Of a stretch of DNA of 64,000 bases, positions 33,074 through 46,160 are shown one piece after another. A program made the position numbers and the translations under genes. The notes under the pieces are model-generated. The model searched no databases and was not told the origin of the DNA. It saw nothing but the letters and a program-made list of their open reading frames with translations. Each line of letters starts with the position of its first letter. Positions within the stretch are counted from its first letter, which is position 1. Source of the stretch: Hevea brasiliensis. Its lineage: Eukaryota > Streptophyta > Magnoliopsida > Malpighiales > Euphorbiaceae. Location: the NCBI RefSeq assembly GCF_030052815.1, contig NC_079501.1:86499849-86563848 (forward strand), in the 5' to 3' direction.

Positions 33074-33564
33074 GGGATAAATTTTAAGAATTATCTCTGA
33101 ACTTATATAGTTATAACATTATAATCCTTTAACTTTAAAATATAATATAAAATCTCCTAAACTTTCAAATTTTACACAGTAAAATCCCTCTAACTTTTAA
33201 TTATTGATTTTTCAGTTAAAAACTGATGTGAATAGCTCCCGCATAACACTTAGTCAATATTTCTCTCTCATCTCTTATGCAAAGTGTAAAATTATTTTCT
33301 TTACGCATGAAAAATTATTTTGTCTATAGAGAGAAAAATGATTCAATTTACACATGACTTATGAGAAAAAAGAGAAATACTAACTAAATTCCATGCTGGA
33401 ACTGTCCAAGTCAGCGTTTAACTGAAAAATTGATAATTTGAGGTTAGAGAAATTTTACTGTGTAAAATTTGAAAATTGATGAGGTTTTATATTACATTTT
33501 TAAGTTGAGAGACTATTCTATTACAACTAGATAAGTTCAGGAACAGTTATCAAAATTTATCTCC
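33074..33564. mobile_element. Foldback MITE, 491 bp
   Basis: The left 170 bases or so and the right 170 bases are imperfect inverted repeats. GGGATAAATTTT...ACACAGTAAAAT...TTTTTCAGTTAAA on the left answers GGAGATAAATTTT...ACACAGTAAAAT...TTTTTCAGTTAAA on the right when reversed. AAATGA flanks both ends (33068-33073 and 33565-33570). No coding capacity. A Mutator-like origin is possible from the long arms, but the visible duplication is only 6 bases. Confidence 0.8.
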
Positions 33565-33570
33565 AAATGA

Positions 33571-36075
33571 AAGGCCAATTTTAGTGTTTCTAAGAGCAAT
33601 AAAATGACCAATTTAGCCTTCTTTATTACACAGCCTTATCAATTCATTTTTTTTTTAATTTTTCTAATTCCATGACTAGCATAAAGTCTGCTGTGAAATG
33701 TGATGTGTGCCCGTGTTAAAAAATAATATTTATAGACATTTTTATAATATATATTTAAAATTATTTGTTTATGTGTAATTTTAATTTATAAATAATAAAT
33801 AATTAAATAATTAAAATTAATTTACACTTAAATTTTTATATAATTTATATATGTCGATTATCAATGGAGAAATCTTATTTTCATGCTATTTGATTAAAGA
33901 AAAAGTTACTTATATTAATTTTAATTTCATTATTTAAGTACAAATTGAGAAAATTAATATTTTACTTTGATTTTAATTTTGAAATTAAAAAATATATACT
34001 TCAAATGAGATAAATTATAGAATATTGTCAATGCATTAATAATACACATGATACTCATAAAAAGTTAATTTTTTTTTAAATATAGAAATGAATCTAATGT
34101 AATTTTTTTAAAATATATATTACTTTTAATAAATATTAAATAATAAAATATTATTATGAGTGATATTGAAATTCTTCTTGCTCATTCTTAAGTGTTTTAG
34201 TGTAAAATACTATGTAATTGTATAAAAAAACTATAAAAACAGTGATACAAAATAATATTATAAATTAAGATTATAATAAATATAGAAAAAAAATAAAAAT
34301 ATTAATAAACAATTTAAAATTAAGCTTAGTATATAAAAAAATGATAGCATTATTTATTTTAATTATATTCAAAAAATTAAGATGAAATTAAAATAATAGT
34401 TGTAATTTAAAAATTCAAACAAAAGAATTTTATTTAAATTAAAATATAATATTTAATTTTAAATAATTATAGATAAAATATAATTATTGATGTTACAACT
34501 ATAAATATACCATATATGTTCTTTTCATGTGCATAATAAAGATTTGAGTTTCATGATATTATAATAACATATTTTTTTATTTATAAATTTCATAAATTTT
34601 CTAATGAAATTATATTTTTTTAATGGACATGATTTGCTATGTAATTTGTTAGATTTAACTAAGTTTTAAAGCTTTAAATATTTTTATATAATATTTACCA
34701 ATAAGTTAAACACTCGAACTAACTTTTAACCTCTTAAAAGTTAATTGATAAGAAATAAAATAAATATATCACCTATAATATAAAATATGAATTGACATAA
34801 AATAAATTATTTATATTTTGAAAAATATTTATAGTTATTATTTAATTTGTTGACCATCTTTTAAATAATAAAAAAATGTATTATATTAAACTATATAACT
34901 ATTTTTAATTTTTGTTAAGTATACATTGTTTATTAAATAATATATTAAAAATGAATTTATGTACTAATAATATTTCTATAAAGATTTTTTAGAAAAAAAT
35001 ATAATCAATTTAAAATAATCAAGTGTTAAAAATTTAAATTCTTGCATTTTTATGATTTAATACTTATAAAATTAACGCAAATTTATATTTTGAGTTATGA
35101 AAAGGTATTGTGTCAATCCATGGCTTGCCACGGGTAATCATGCTTGTAAACAACTAGATCCCAAAACCCAACCATTCAACCATACCGCAATTAAAACCAA
35201 AAATTCTTCTTTCTTTTGCAACTTCTTTTTCTTTTACATCATCTTCTTGTTCCCATTTTACAGACACAAAGACCATTCTTCCTCCTCTTCTTCTTCTTCT
35301 TCTTCTTCTTCTTCCCATGTTACAGACCGAAGGACCCTTTCCCCTCTCGACATCTCTCTCTTCCATTCACTCTCTCCGGCGAAACCAACTATCATTCCAA
35401 TTTCAGCTATCCGCGTCACGGGCAGTGATAGGCTCGCATTTACCTCCTGAAATTTATGGGATTTAATTGTTAATGTCTCGGTTTAGATTTATGGCTTTGC
35501 TTGGTTAGGATGCTTAGTGTTCTTGATTTGGGGTTGTGTTCTTGATGTTATTATTAAAATATATTATTTTATTAAGGCAATACCAATTTAGATTTAATTG
35601 AAAGTTTGAAATTTAATTTAGACAAAAAAAAAAGACTCAAAATAAGCTTATTTGAACCTTTCAAGAAGTTCAGAGACATATCTGAACTTATTTCCAATTA
35701 AAAATGTGCATAAAGTAATTTTTGAATTGGATTAAATTTGAACTTGTTTCCAATTAAAAATGTTCATAAAGTAATTTTTGGATTGGATTAAATGTAAGTA
35801 TATGAAAAATTTTCAATGCTTTTTAAACGGAAAAAAAAATCTATGTATTTTAAAAAATAAAACAATTTAATATTATTTTTTATATATTATTCAAAATTTA
35901 AAGAAATAAACTTTTTCCTTTCTGAAAATATTTTGTAAAAACAACTAATTTTCAGTAGATAATTAGAGGATAACTTACAAGCAGTTTATATAAATAACTC
36001 ATTCCTACATAAATATTGGATGGTTGTATTATAGCACAAAATATTTTCAATCATAACTATTGAAAGAGTTTTATC
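33571..36075. other. AT-rich intergenic DNA
   Basis: Very AT-rich to 35090. At 35097-35450 a frame exists only because of a (CTT)n run (35279-35320) that encodes poly-Ser. No supported gene. Confidence 0.6.
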
Positions 36076-36080
36076 TGAAT

Positions 36081-39000
36081 TGTGACACCCCATACCCGTG
36101 TACAGTATACCCGAGTAAGTAATGCCACACGGTGTACCGGCACACTCTAATATTCCTCAACTAATTTAGACAATGCTTTTGCATATAATTTATGAAATAC
36201 AATTTATTTAAACCATTTATCAAAAGTATTATTCATTTAAGGTTCCGAAAATTTTAAAGAAAATCCGGCGGAGTACCGGCTAAAAATGGAGAAAACCGTT
36301 CTTCGGAACCTGTTAAAAACACTTCCAATAAACAAAATCATTCATTTTCAACTTCAATATCATCACAAAACTCAATATCAAGATTTCAACAATTTTTCAG
36401 TTTCAGGTTTCAACAACCTTTTCATTTCTCAACATCCATTTATCATATACAAGCAATAAATACATGCTCAAATCTTGCATTCATAGTCATAACTTTCATT
36501 ATTTACATAAACATCAAAATATATTACATGAGTTCAAATACATATGAGAAAATACAAATCTGCTACAAAATATCAAAATGACAAAATGACACCTAGTGCC
36601 CTACCGATGCACTGCAGGTAGTGAGGTGACACGGACAGCGGAATCATCGGATAGACTCACCCAGTCTGTGGTCTACTGGGCTCACGATCGGGATCTCCAG
36701 TACCTACGCGTGGCAAAAGCAACGCGCTAAGCAATAATGCTTAGTGGTGCAATAATAAAATAACAAGAAATGACAGATATAAATATGTATTGTATGTACA
36801 TGTTTTGTTTGTCATGTATTTGTATATCCATTCATTTATTTCTTCTGCATTGCTCATTTTCATTCATTTGGTTGCCCAAGTAACCTACACTAGACGACTG
36901 GACTGGATAACGGGTAAACTGGCACTGGGTACCTAGTACCTCGGGCCGTCACACCATCGGTCACATATGCATCTCCCGGTGTGCAACGTAATGGCTAACA
37001 AGCTGTAAATGATATCAGGCACAAGGCCAAGTCTCAATGCAAAGTCAGAATGGCTAAAAGCCATGAAATCACAGAATGGCATTTTTGCCATGTGCAGTAC
37101 TGCTAACGGAACCCTATTGGCATGCCAAACTATCCAAACCAATCTTGTTAGGTATACTAGGGCATTTGAAACTCTTAAATTCGTCAATTTGTGAATTTCA
37201 ACTTTTATGGTGTTACTATTCATCATTGGTCAACAAAAATGTTGACTTTTAGCATAAAAATGTGTACATCAACTTTGGCACTCCCAACATACCACATTTG
37301 GTGTTTAAAACTTGTTGGCATTAAGTGTTTTTGCAATTTCAAAGTGTAACCCACACTAGCAGAAAATTTCAGTTTTGGTGCCCTAACTTCACTGTTCCAT
37401 TGGACACTGTTACTGTTGGAATTTGAAGAAATGTAAAACATGAAAGTTGTTCCTTATTTTGTCTAGTTGAATTTCCTTTTTTGAATCACTCCATTTGGAG
37501 TTTTGTAGCTCCAGATATGGCTCAAAAACCCAAGCTGCCCGGATATGCAGTCTGCAGAATTTTACCATATCTACAGTGCATGAACAGTGACTTGAGTCAC
37601 TTGGTTGACTGGGTTCTGGCCATAATTTGGGGTAGGTTCCTTCATGAAAGTTGTTTGTCTATGTCTTAACTTGTTGCTGTAAAAATTTCAGACCAATTGA
37701 CCAAATATACAGTGACTTATGGCTAAATGAACAGTTACTGTTCATTTGGCAAATTCTGCAGAATTCAGTGCAGGGTATCCAGATTGGAGCTGGGTTTTGA
37801 CCCTTTTGCTTTGGTCTTTTGGGCATGGTTTCTTCAGCAAAAATGTGCCATTATAAGCCTAGTTTCATGTCCAATTGGCCAAACTTCAATTGGACTAGCA
37901 CAGCCCAAGTTATGGCAGTGCAAAGGGACTGAAATTTCAGTCCCTATGCTGCTGTCCATAGGGTAGTTTATACTTTCACTTTACCATCCCATTTTTCAGT
38001 TCTAATTAGGGTCAACATACCTAAAATGGTCACTAATTGACCATTAAAAAGTCCTCTAACCATTTCCAAAGCTAAGTCACAATTTCACCTTTCCAAACCC
38101 TAATGTCCAAACCAATTACTCATACAAACTCAAAAAATTCAACTCCATTAAACTCCAATTCATATATATGCATTAATTGACATTAATATACCAACTTAAT
38201 TGCAATTAAACCATCAAAACCCTAACCCTAACTTGGCTGCCACCATTCATACATACTCCTACATAAGTGTTTTATTCAATTTCTTAACAATTTCTTATTC
38301 ACTTGAACTTCCTAACATGGAATAAAAAGAAAAATATAAGAGTTAGCACTAACCTTTTTTTGAGCAGAATTTTCCCAAGCAATTCCTTCACTTTCTTGGC
38401 TTTTCTTGGTTGCCAAACACTTGTCCTTGATGTGGGTATAACTTTTTGTGAAGGAAGGATAAGGTTTTGAGGTGAGGAAGCTTAGGAAAATCAACCTTTA
38501 AAAGAAAAAAAATGGAGAGAAAGCTTCTTGATTTGGTATACGGGAATTGAAGAAGAAGAATTCAGTTTTTCCTTTCAATTTTCTGCCCATTTGACTCATT
38601 TTAATTGGTTTATGGACATGTGTCACAATGTGATTGGGTGAGAGTGCTTAGTGACATAAGCATGAAGTCAAAATTGTAATTTTAATTCATTTTTTTTTTC
38701 TTTTCTTTGCTACTCATTTTCAATTCAATTTTTAGCAATATTTATTCACATTTTAGATCATAATAATTATTTACTTAACTGGACAAGTCGGCCAAAAATC
38801 ACCTCTGAAGGCGAAATGACCAAAATGCCCTCCGTTTGGCTTAACGAGTCAAAATTGTCTGTACCGATTGAAAAATTTTTCTAAGTATTTTCTTGGCATT
38901 CTAATGCCATGGGAACCTCAATGACCCTTCTCTGGAGTCCCAAAAATTATTTTATAATTTTTCCCCCGGGTCTAGGGCTCCTCGTTGCGAGAACCGCAAC

Positions 39001-39213
39001 TTCCCTCCGGTTACCCATCGCTTGGGCACCGGCTCGTTTTGCTTGGTTGTATTTTATTTCTAAAATTTTTACTAAGTTTTTCTTATTAATATTTGAGTTA
39101 ATTAGGGTTCCTGACTTTAGTTTAAATATTTTTCCGGACGTTCTAGCTGTCCGGACCGACACCGGTCACCGGAACAGTAGAATGTACGGAGTGGTTACCG
39201 GGAGGGTGTTACA
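36081..39213 (-). mobile_element. Solo LTR of a long-LTR gypsy family
   Basis: A complete 3,133-bp LTR on the minus strand. On the plus strand it runs from TGTGACACCCC to GAGGGTGTTACA, with the 5-bp duplication TGAAT at 36076-36080 and 39214-39218. The element-strand start, TGTAACACCCTCCCGGTAACC-like, and a conserved block CGCTAAGCAATAATGCTTAG (36726-36745) link it to the LTRs at 54748-58281 and 62739-64000. Internal sequence was lost by LTR-LTR recombination. Frames inside are not genes. A Tekay/Del-type chromovirus is likely from LTR length. Confidence 0.88.
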
Positions 39214-39218
39214 TGAAT

Positions 39219-40500
39219 ACTATTTCTGAGTTTGGGGAATCATTTACTTAAAAAAAAAAGGTCAAAGGTTCATTTTGCCCCCAAAAATATTTTTAAAAAA
39301 TCAAATTGCACACTAAGCTTTTTTTTTGGTCCAATCGACCCCCTATACTATTTAAAATGACTCTAATAATACTAAAGTTAATAGAAGGTGGCGGTGTTAA
39401 CAATTGAAAATTGTTATGGAACCCATTGATTACTATGAATGACTAAAATTCTCCGGTTTCATAGCATCGGAACATAAAAAAGTAAAATTCACAATGTTAA
39501 AACACAAAATTATTGTCATGTGTCTCTGAAATTTTCTCTGAAAATCTCTTCGATCGACAATTGATATTGAGTAGGACAATAATTCTCATAGAGAGGCTTG
39601 GCCACCATGGGAAGGTTAGCAGAGTGCTGCACAAGCAATAATATTGATAGGAGCAGGTTGAGATTGTGGGCCATGTGGAAGTTGAGAGCCAACTATGGAA
39701 AGCATTTAAAACCCTACATCCAATAACCAAACCATATTATAGCCATCTGTTGGCTACCCATTTGGGCTAAACCTCTCTTCTCCTCATATCCCTTGCCTCT
39801 ACTTGTATTGCGTTTCTAGAAAAAAAGAAACTAGACTTGGGGTTATTCCAAAAACATGAGTTCTAGGTTTTGCAAGTTTGTTAATGGTATTGGGATTTTG
39901 ATTTTAAAAAGAACATTGAATTGATCTCAAGTGGAAGTGGGATAATTTTGGAGGAGCTAATCATAAACTTGGGTTTTTTGAAAAATATTGTTGAAATCGG
40001 GTTTTCAGTAGCAAATGATGAAGGAATCATGGTTATAGAGTGTTATGAGATTGTTGGTAATAAAATTTATAGATGTTCTATGTAATATTTGACACAAAAT
40101 AAACAAACAAACAAACTTGAATAAGCTTGCTTGTGAGAAAGGCAAATAGAAGAGGAGACAAGATGCTCTGCATGAATAATAGGCCAAAGGTTGTTCTGTC
40201 ATTGCGTGTTTATAAGCATAGGAGATGATGGTAAAGTTATTGGTGATTCTAAGTCCGTTCATTATTACATGACCATGTGACCTGTGCCAGGTTCTTTCAA
40301 AATTGGGTTCTATCAATTTTAGTTTTAAATGTTCATTTTAAATAGTTTAAGGGGTTCCTTGGATTAGAAAAAAAGTCTAAAGTACAATTTTATTATTAAA
40401 TAATAGTTTATGGAGGCAAAATAAGCCTTTGACATAATATATATATATATCACAAATATACTCCAATTTCAATTTAACACTACCAAAGTCCTTCTTGCCA
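39219..40500. other. Intergenic DNA
   Basis: Sequence near 39260-39420 (GGTCAAAGGTTCATTTTGCC ... CAATCGACCCCC) resembles the end of a dispersed repeat, but no partner end is clear. No gene supported. Confidence 0.4.
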
Positions 40501-40509
40501 TTTTTTTGA

Positions 40510-41112
40510 TAGGGTTTCCAATCAAATGGTGATGTGGACTTGCTTAGGTGAAGTAAAAATAATAAAAAAAGGTTTCTCTGCCACATGTCGTTTAACAATA
40601 AAAAAAAATTTTCACTCCCTCTCTCCTGCCCTCCATTCAATTCCCACCTCCGGACGTAACCTCCTTAACCCACAGACCCAACCTTGCCACTGTACCATCT
40701 TGACCACCGCTCATTCCCAACCCTCACTGGCATCATCAAACCCTTCATAAACAAACCCACTGTCATCCTCCATTTATCGGCAAACCATAAATAAGAAAAT
40801 CCATAAATGATAAAAAAAATTATAAAAAAATTCAAAATTTCAAACACATAACACAAGATTCATAAGCAAGAAGTGGAGGGAGCGGAAGATCTAAACACAA
40901 ATTAACAAATCATCACTGAAATCTCCTTCGCTCCTGCTTCCTTAACTCCCTTGCTCATCAAAATCATCCACCTAATTAAACCTTTCATTATCAAATGTGT
41001 ACCGAATGTACCTAATATTTTCTCGACATAACAGAGAGACATTTTTTATTATTTTATTCCACCCAAACAAATCTACATCAGCATTTGATTAGAATCCCCA
41101 TCGAAAAGTGCA
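40510..41112. mobile_element. Foldback element with captured-looking core
   Basis: 40510-40600 (GGGTTTCCAATCAAATGGTG...AATAAAAAAAGGTTTCTCTG) is inversely repeated at 41018-41112. The reverse of the latter reads GGGGATTCTAATCAAATGCTG...AATAAAAAATGTCTCTCTG, with TGTCG in both. Between the arms is a less AT-rich stretch (40615-40745) unlike its surroundings. This suggests a non-autonomous DNA transposon that may carry a foreign fragment. The outer ends and target duplication are not resolved. Confidence 0.55.
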
Positions 41113-43440
41113 CTATTTTTTATACATTAGGGGCACCAATAATTTACCTTAAAATTTATATTTTGTATTTATAATTTTTAAATATTAAAAAAAAGCATAT
41201 TAAATTCGATGCTTATATTATTACAACAATTAAAGAAATTCAACAACTATATTATTATTTTACGAATATATATAAATTAAACAATTAGATTCCATTATTA
41301 AAAGTTAGTAGAATAGTGAAATGCAACAACTTTTGAAAAAAAAAAATAGAAATGCAACAACTGGTCATGTGGAGAATTAGTTTAATATTGAAATAATTTC
41401 AGCCCACCAATGGAAATGAAATGACCTTGAAGTTGGATATGAATATTACAGCACTTTCGTCGCCGACGAATAAGAAGGCAATAATGAAAAGACCCAAAAA
41501 AATTTATAGTTTAAATTAGGATAAATATAATTTATTGAAAAATTTTTATCTAGATTTATCATGTTATAAAATAAATGAGATATTATAAAAATATTTATTC
41601 CTCATCTAATATAATTTTGATATTTGTGTTCACAATTGATTGACACTCAGCATAATTAAAAAACAATAATTTTATTTATTTTTTTAATTATAAATTTAAT
41701 TATTAGTGTTAAATAATATTTAATGAAATAATTTTATTTTAAAATACAATGCTATTTAAATTTGAAATATAAGGTAAAATGAAAGGGAATATATTTAATA
41801 TAAGTATAATTTTAGTTTATTTTACATATATACAAAAGCTAAAGACTTTAAAATATTTTAAAAAAATCACAGTTTTATTCATTAATAATTAATATTTGTC
41901 ATAATTAAAAAATAATTTTATAATTAAGATATAAAATATTTAAAATTTTATTTTATTAAAATTTATAATAAAAGTAAAATTAATTTTATTTGATAAGGTT
42001 TAATTACAGAATTTGAATTTTCATTTTAACTTATCATTTTTAATTATAAATTTAATTGTTGATATTAAATATTATGCTTATAATTGAAATAAATTAGAGG
42101 ATTTGAATTTATAATTTTTAGAAAAAAAAATATATATATATATAGATCAACAAACCATATAAATTATTTATAAATACAAGCAATAAACCCTTCTGGGCTA
42201 TGGTATCATTGTCCACAAAAACCTCAACATCAATCCATTTCTAAAAAGCATAGTTTCATCTGTCTTTCTTTTTCTTACTAGCAATGATAAGTTAACCTAA
42301 TTCCACCCCCAATGTTATATTTTCCATCTACCTATGCCCCCAATGTTATACTTTCCATCTATCTATACCCATTTCTAAGTTATATTTTCCCATAAATTAT
42401 AGAGGGATTAGCTAGATCATTGTTAAAACCTTAATAATTTTAATTGGCTTTGATCATATAACCCATTCACATGTACTCTCATAATACAATGTGGGACTCC
42501 GAAGAACTAATTCTTGGGCACACTCAATTTACCCGTAAATCTTAATTAAGGTTTTGGTAACATTTCTCTTATTTTCACTCAAATAATTTTTTTTTTAAAG
42601 AAAAAATATACGCACTTGGATTAGAGATAAAACTAAACTATTATTAAAATCATAATAATTTTAATATAATTTTTAATTTTATATAACTCATTCACGTATA
42701 TTCTCATCAAATGATACGAGGTCTAACGGGCATTCGGTCTTGTTAGGACTATTATGCAAATGTTAAGCATGAGAAGAGGACCTGCCAAAAGTCAAGGCTT
42801 TTCTTTGGATAATATATATATATATATATATATACATGCCCTAATTAAAAAAAAAAAATAGATATATTTATTATTTTAATTTTAAAACTAGAAGCAGTAT
42901 AATTGGACGACGGGCCCCCTCCCCCAATGGGCAAACACGGCAACAAGGGCCCAACTTTTTGTTTTAAAAAAAAAAAAATAGATATGTTTATCATTTTAAT
43001 TTTTTAAAATTAATTGGACCGCTAGATTTTATAATTTTTAAATTTATTGAACAAAGTAACAAGGCCCAGCCGCGTAATTGAGCCACTAGGTTTTACGATT
43101 TTAAATTTATTTACATTATTAAAAATCTTAAGTTTTTTAGAATAAAAATCTTCATTTTACTTATTAATTCTATTAATTTGTCTCTAAAAAATTTCCTTTA
43201 AATTAAAAACAATAATCTTATCAAATTTAATATTGAAAATTAATTTTATCATTGATTATAAAAATAGATAAAATATTAATTTAATTTTCCTATAACACAT
43301 TAATTTTTTAACTTTTAAACCTAAATCAAACTCTACTCTCAAAAAGTCTCAACCAAATCTTTAAAGTTTTTCAGATTTTCTCTTAAAAAAAATTTTACAA
43401 ATAGGATAGAACCCTAGCCGATAGGAAGAAAGTGAAAAAT
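41113..43440. other. AT-rich DNA with degenerate repeats
   Basis: Two diverged copies of a segment with ATAACCCATTCACATGTACT occur at 42411-42497 and 42637-42725. Another pair, with AATAGATATATTTATTATTT, occurs at about 42845-42880 and 42975-43010. TA runs lie at 42130-42145 and 42812-42834. No gene supported. Confidence 0.5.
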
Positions 43441-44147
43441 TAAACAGCTCGCCCGCCTCCCCTTCTGGTGTAGTGCTTTTTTAGTATTGACTATGTAGGG
43501 TGTAACTAAGATAAGCCGGGAGCCCTTACCATACATATAATGTACTCATGCTATGCCTATTCCCTCTCCATAGGTACTCACTGGCTGTGCCCTTTTGTAC
43601 ATTATACATATGATAACGGGACCGTCGCACCTAAATACCAAAACAAAGATATTTCTGATACACAGGATCCTCTTAGAGAGGCAAGTGTAGAGCATACTTA
43701 TCTCTTATTATAAGAGTATGATACATGGTCAAGGGTTTTCGGAGAGAAAGAGAAAGGTTTAGAAAGCCATAGAAAAGAACTTCAGAGAATATTATTGAAA
43801 GGAAAACTGAGTCTGATTATAATTGAAGAGAGCAACTCCTTCTATAGACTCGGAGGCTCTTAACTTTACAGGCAACTGGTTAGAAACGGGCTACCGACAC
43901 TCTTAAAGTAGATAAAGTAAAAGCAAAATAAAGAAGGACACATTATTACATTATTGACTGACAAACTTTAACTTTCTCATGGAGTGGTGGATAGGTTGAG
44001 GGTGTCAAAGTTGGAGTCGTCAGAGTCGATTCCAAAAAAGTCCTTTGGCCACTGTCGGTGTACAGGAGATGGTGGGTCAGCGCTTTGAATGGCATCCCGT
44101 GGCTCTGTGTCCATTAGATCCTGGGAATCTTGCCACATGGGATGGGT
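43440..44147 (-). other. Non-coding region 3' of the endogenous pararetrovirus
   Basis: Less AT-rich than the DNA to its left and without a useful frame. It adjoins the viral reading frames and probably belongs to the viral intergenic region, which in this family holds the promoter and poly(A) site. The boundary is set by composition only. Confidence 0.4.
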
Positions 44148-44948
44148 TCAGTCAATGGGTTCATCAGTGAGAGACTGGATGGGACCAAGTGATGTACAAT
44201 TCACATGGGGAGGCACCAGACAATAATAACTGTTGATTTCACAGAGATATTCAGCTAGTTGTTTTCTTAGGGGTCCCATGGCGTCCTTTTCAGTGATTGA
44301 TCCCTCATAAGTTCTCCATTCGTACTCAGTATTTTGGGTCCAGAGGAGTCCATCGGGCCTTCTAGAAAAAGGCCTGTGCATTATGAACATGGTCTTGATA
44401 TTGGGCTGAGCGCTGATGGGCCTGTCCTCAATTCCATGGGTGTCTATGATGCGCTTTAGACTGTAGCGCCATGTTGAAATGGGCTTGAACCATTCCAGGA
44501 ATCTGAACAGGAGAGTCCTGTTGGAGTTACACATAACATACTGGTATAGGGCCATGAGTGGGAACTCTATCCCTGTGGAATAGAGAGTAATCATGCACCA
44601 GAGGAGCCATAATTCTTCCAGGATGAGTTCTCTATCAGGGTGGATACTGAAACAGGTGAGGAAAGGGTTATCAGGGATAAAGATAGAGGATGATGGGAGT
44701 AACCCTCTCAGAGTATTTCTGGCACTTAGGTAGTGGAACAGATGATCCCTTGCAAACTGAGCCATTTTTGTGATAGGCTGGTTTGGTGAGCATCCGGGAG
44801 GAAAACTGTCTGGAGTAGGAACTAGGAAATTATGCATTGGCAAAGGAGTATGTGGAGAGGATGATGATGCCATAAGGATCAAAGGGAGTGTAGAGAAAGA
44901 TTGAATCAGGTGGAGGTCTTTGGGCCTAGATAAAAGATCAGGAACCAA
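44148..44948 (-). pseudogene. Endogenous caulimovirid: polyprotein C-terminal extension
   Basis: The frame begins with the end of RNase H (VPDLLSRPKDLHL) and continues for about 250 residues after it. This region starts MASSSSPHTPLPMHNF and contains ITKMAQFARDHLFHYL and many Trp/Tyr residues. Such an extension after RNase H is seen in single-polyprotein plant pararetroviruses (petuvirus and florendovirus type). Its function is unknown to me. It is the least damaged viral frame here, open to its end at 44148. Confidence 0.75.
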
Positions 44949-45290
44949 GTTGTGCTTCCCTTTGATATGCTGGACTGTGAATTTATACTTGGCGAATCAG
45001 TCCTTTAGCCTCAGTAATTGTGGTTCAGGGAGAGACTTGTTTTTGAAGTCTAGAACCTTTGGGAAGGATGAGCTGTCCATGACCACAGTGAAATGGTGGC
45101 CAATGAGATGGAATTTGAATCTCTTTATCCCATTTTTGACAGCTAGTATTTCTTTGTAGACCGAATGATAATGTTTCTGAGGCTCTGGAAATTCTCCACT
45201 AGCATGTCCACAGATATGCTTTTCTCCTTGTATTTCTTCGATGAGGACTGCACCCCAGTGGGTGTCACTAGCATTAGTCTGAAGGATTCA
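44949..45290 (-). pseudogene. Endogenous caulimovirid: RNase H
   Basis: Read in pieces: THWGAVLIEEIQGEKHICGH, then FPEPQKHYHSVYKEILAVKN with the conserved Glu, and HFTVVMDSSSFPKVLDF with a conserved Asp. A TGA near 44997-45001 stands at a Trp position (RLKD-stop-FAKYKF). The enzyme would degrade RNA in RNA-DNA hybrids during replication. It is connected in order with RT upstream and has no integrase after it. Confidence 0.8.
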
Positions 45291-46160
45291 ATGTCCAATG
45301 CTGGGGATCTTCAGAGGTGGTGGATTCAGAGCCACTTCTTTTAGCGCCTTGACTGCACATGTCTGTTCTTCTCTCCAAGGTGGAGCATTCTTTTTAAGCA
45401 TATTCGACAGCTGGCAGGTGTGGGTGGCCAGATGGGGAATAAACTTCCTCATATAATTGATAATACCAAGGAACTGCTGTATTTGTTTTACTGTCAAGTC
45501 CTTATCAGGGTACTTCAGTAATTCTTCTGCAAGGTGAGATCCCGGTTGGTATTTTCCATCTTTGAACTTCATTCCAAGGAAGTCAATATCAGTTTGGGCC
45601 AATGAGCTCTTCTTTTTTGATAGCATAATTCCATAGGAATCCTCCAATTATTGAAATGTAGAGAGAAGTGTTCTATGGGCCGTAACATCTTTGGAGAAGA
45701 GAAGGATATTATCTATGTAGATAAGAGCACTGTGAAGTATGGGCTCGAATATCCTTGTCATGGCCTTTTGAAAAACTGATGGGGCCGTCTTAAGGCCGAA
45801 TGGAAGGACTATCCATTGGTATTGGGCCGTGGGAATGCAGAAAGTTTTTTTGGGCCTATCAGAGGGGTTAATACCCAATTGCCAAAATCCAGCTTTAAGA
45901 TCAAACTTGGAGAAGACATGGGCCTCGTGGAGTTAAGTGAACAAGGCTTTAGGTTTTGGTAGAGGGAACTTGTCATCTTGAAGGAAATAATTGAGGGGCT
46001 TGTAATCAATGAAAAGTCTTTTCTTTCCTCTTAATCGCTCAGATCTTTTTTCAACATAAAAGGCCTGGCAGGCCCACTGAGAGGAAGTGGGTTCTATGAG
46101 TCCTTGTTGGAGAAGCTGCTTGCACTCTTCTTGGGCTAGAGCCAAGTCTGTGGGGTTCAT
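45291..46160 (-). pseudogene. Endogenous caulimovirid: reverse transcriptase
   Basis: The order of blocks is GLIEPTSSQWACQAFYVEKR, KKRLFIDYKPLNYFLQDDKF, a frameshift near 45930, WQLGINPSDRPKKTFC, QWIVLPFGLKTAPSVFQ, then the catalytic loop. The loop reads IYIDNILLFS (45719-45708) in place of the usual Tyr-Ile-Asp-Asp, so one catalytic Asp is Asn. After a stop at about 45648 the thumb region continues (SSLAQTDIDFLGMKFKDGKY, LTVKQIQQFLGIINYMRKFI). RT blocks group with plant pararetroviruses rather than with the gypsies in this window. Confidence 0.85.

Noticed and set aside
35097..35450. 117-codon frame with poly-Ser, and its antisense frame
   Set aside because: It is produced by a CTT run. No family features and no splice context were seen.
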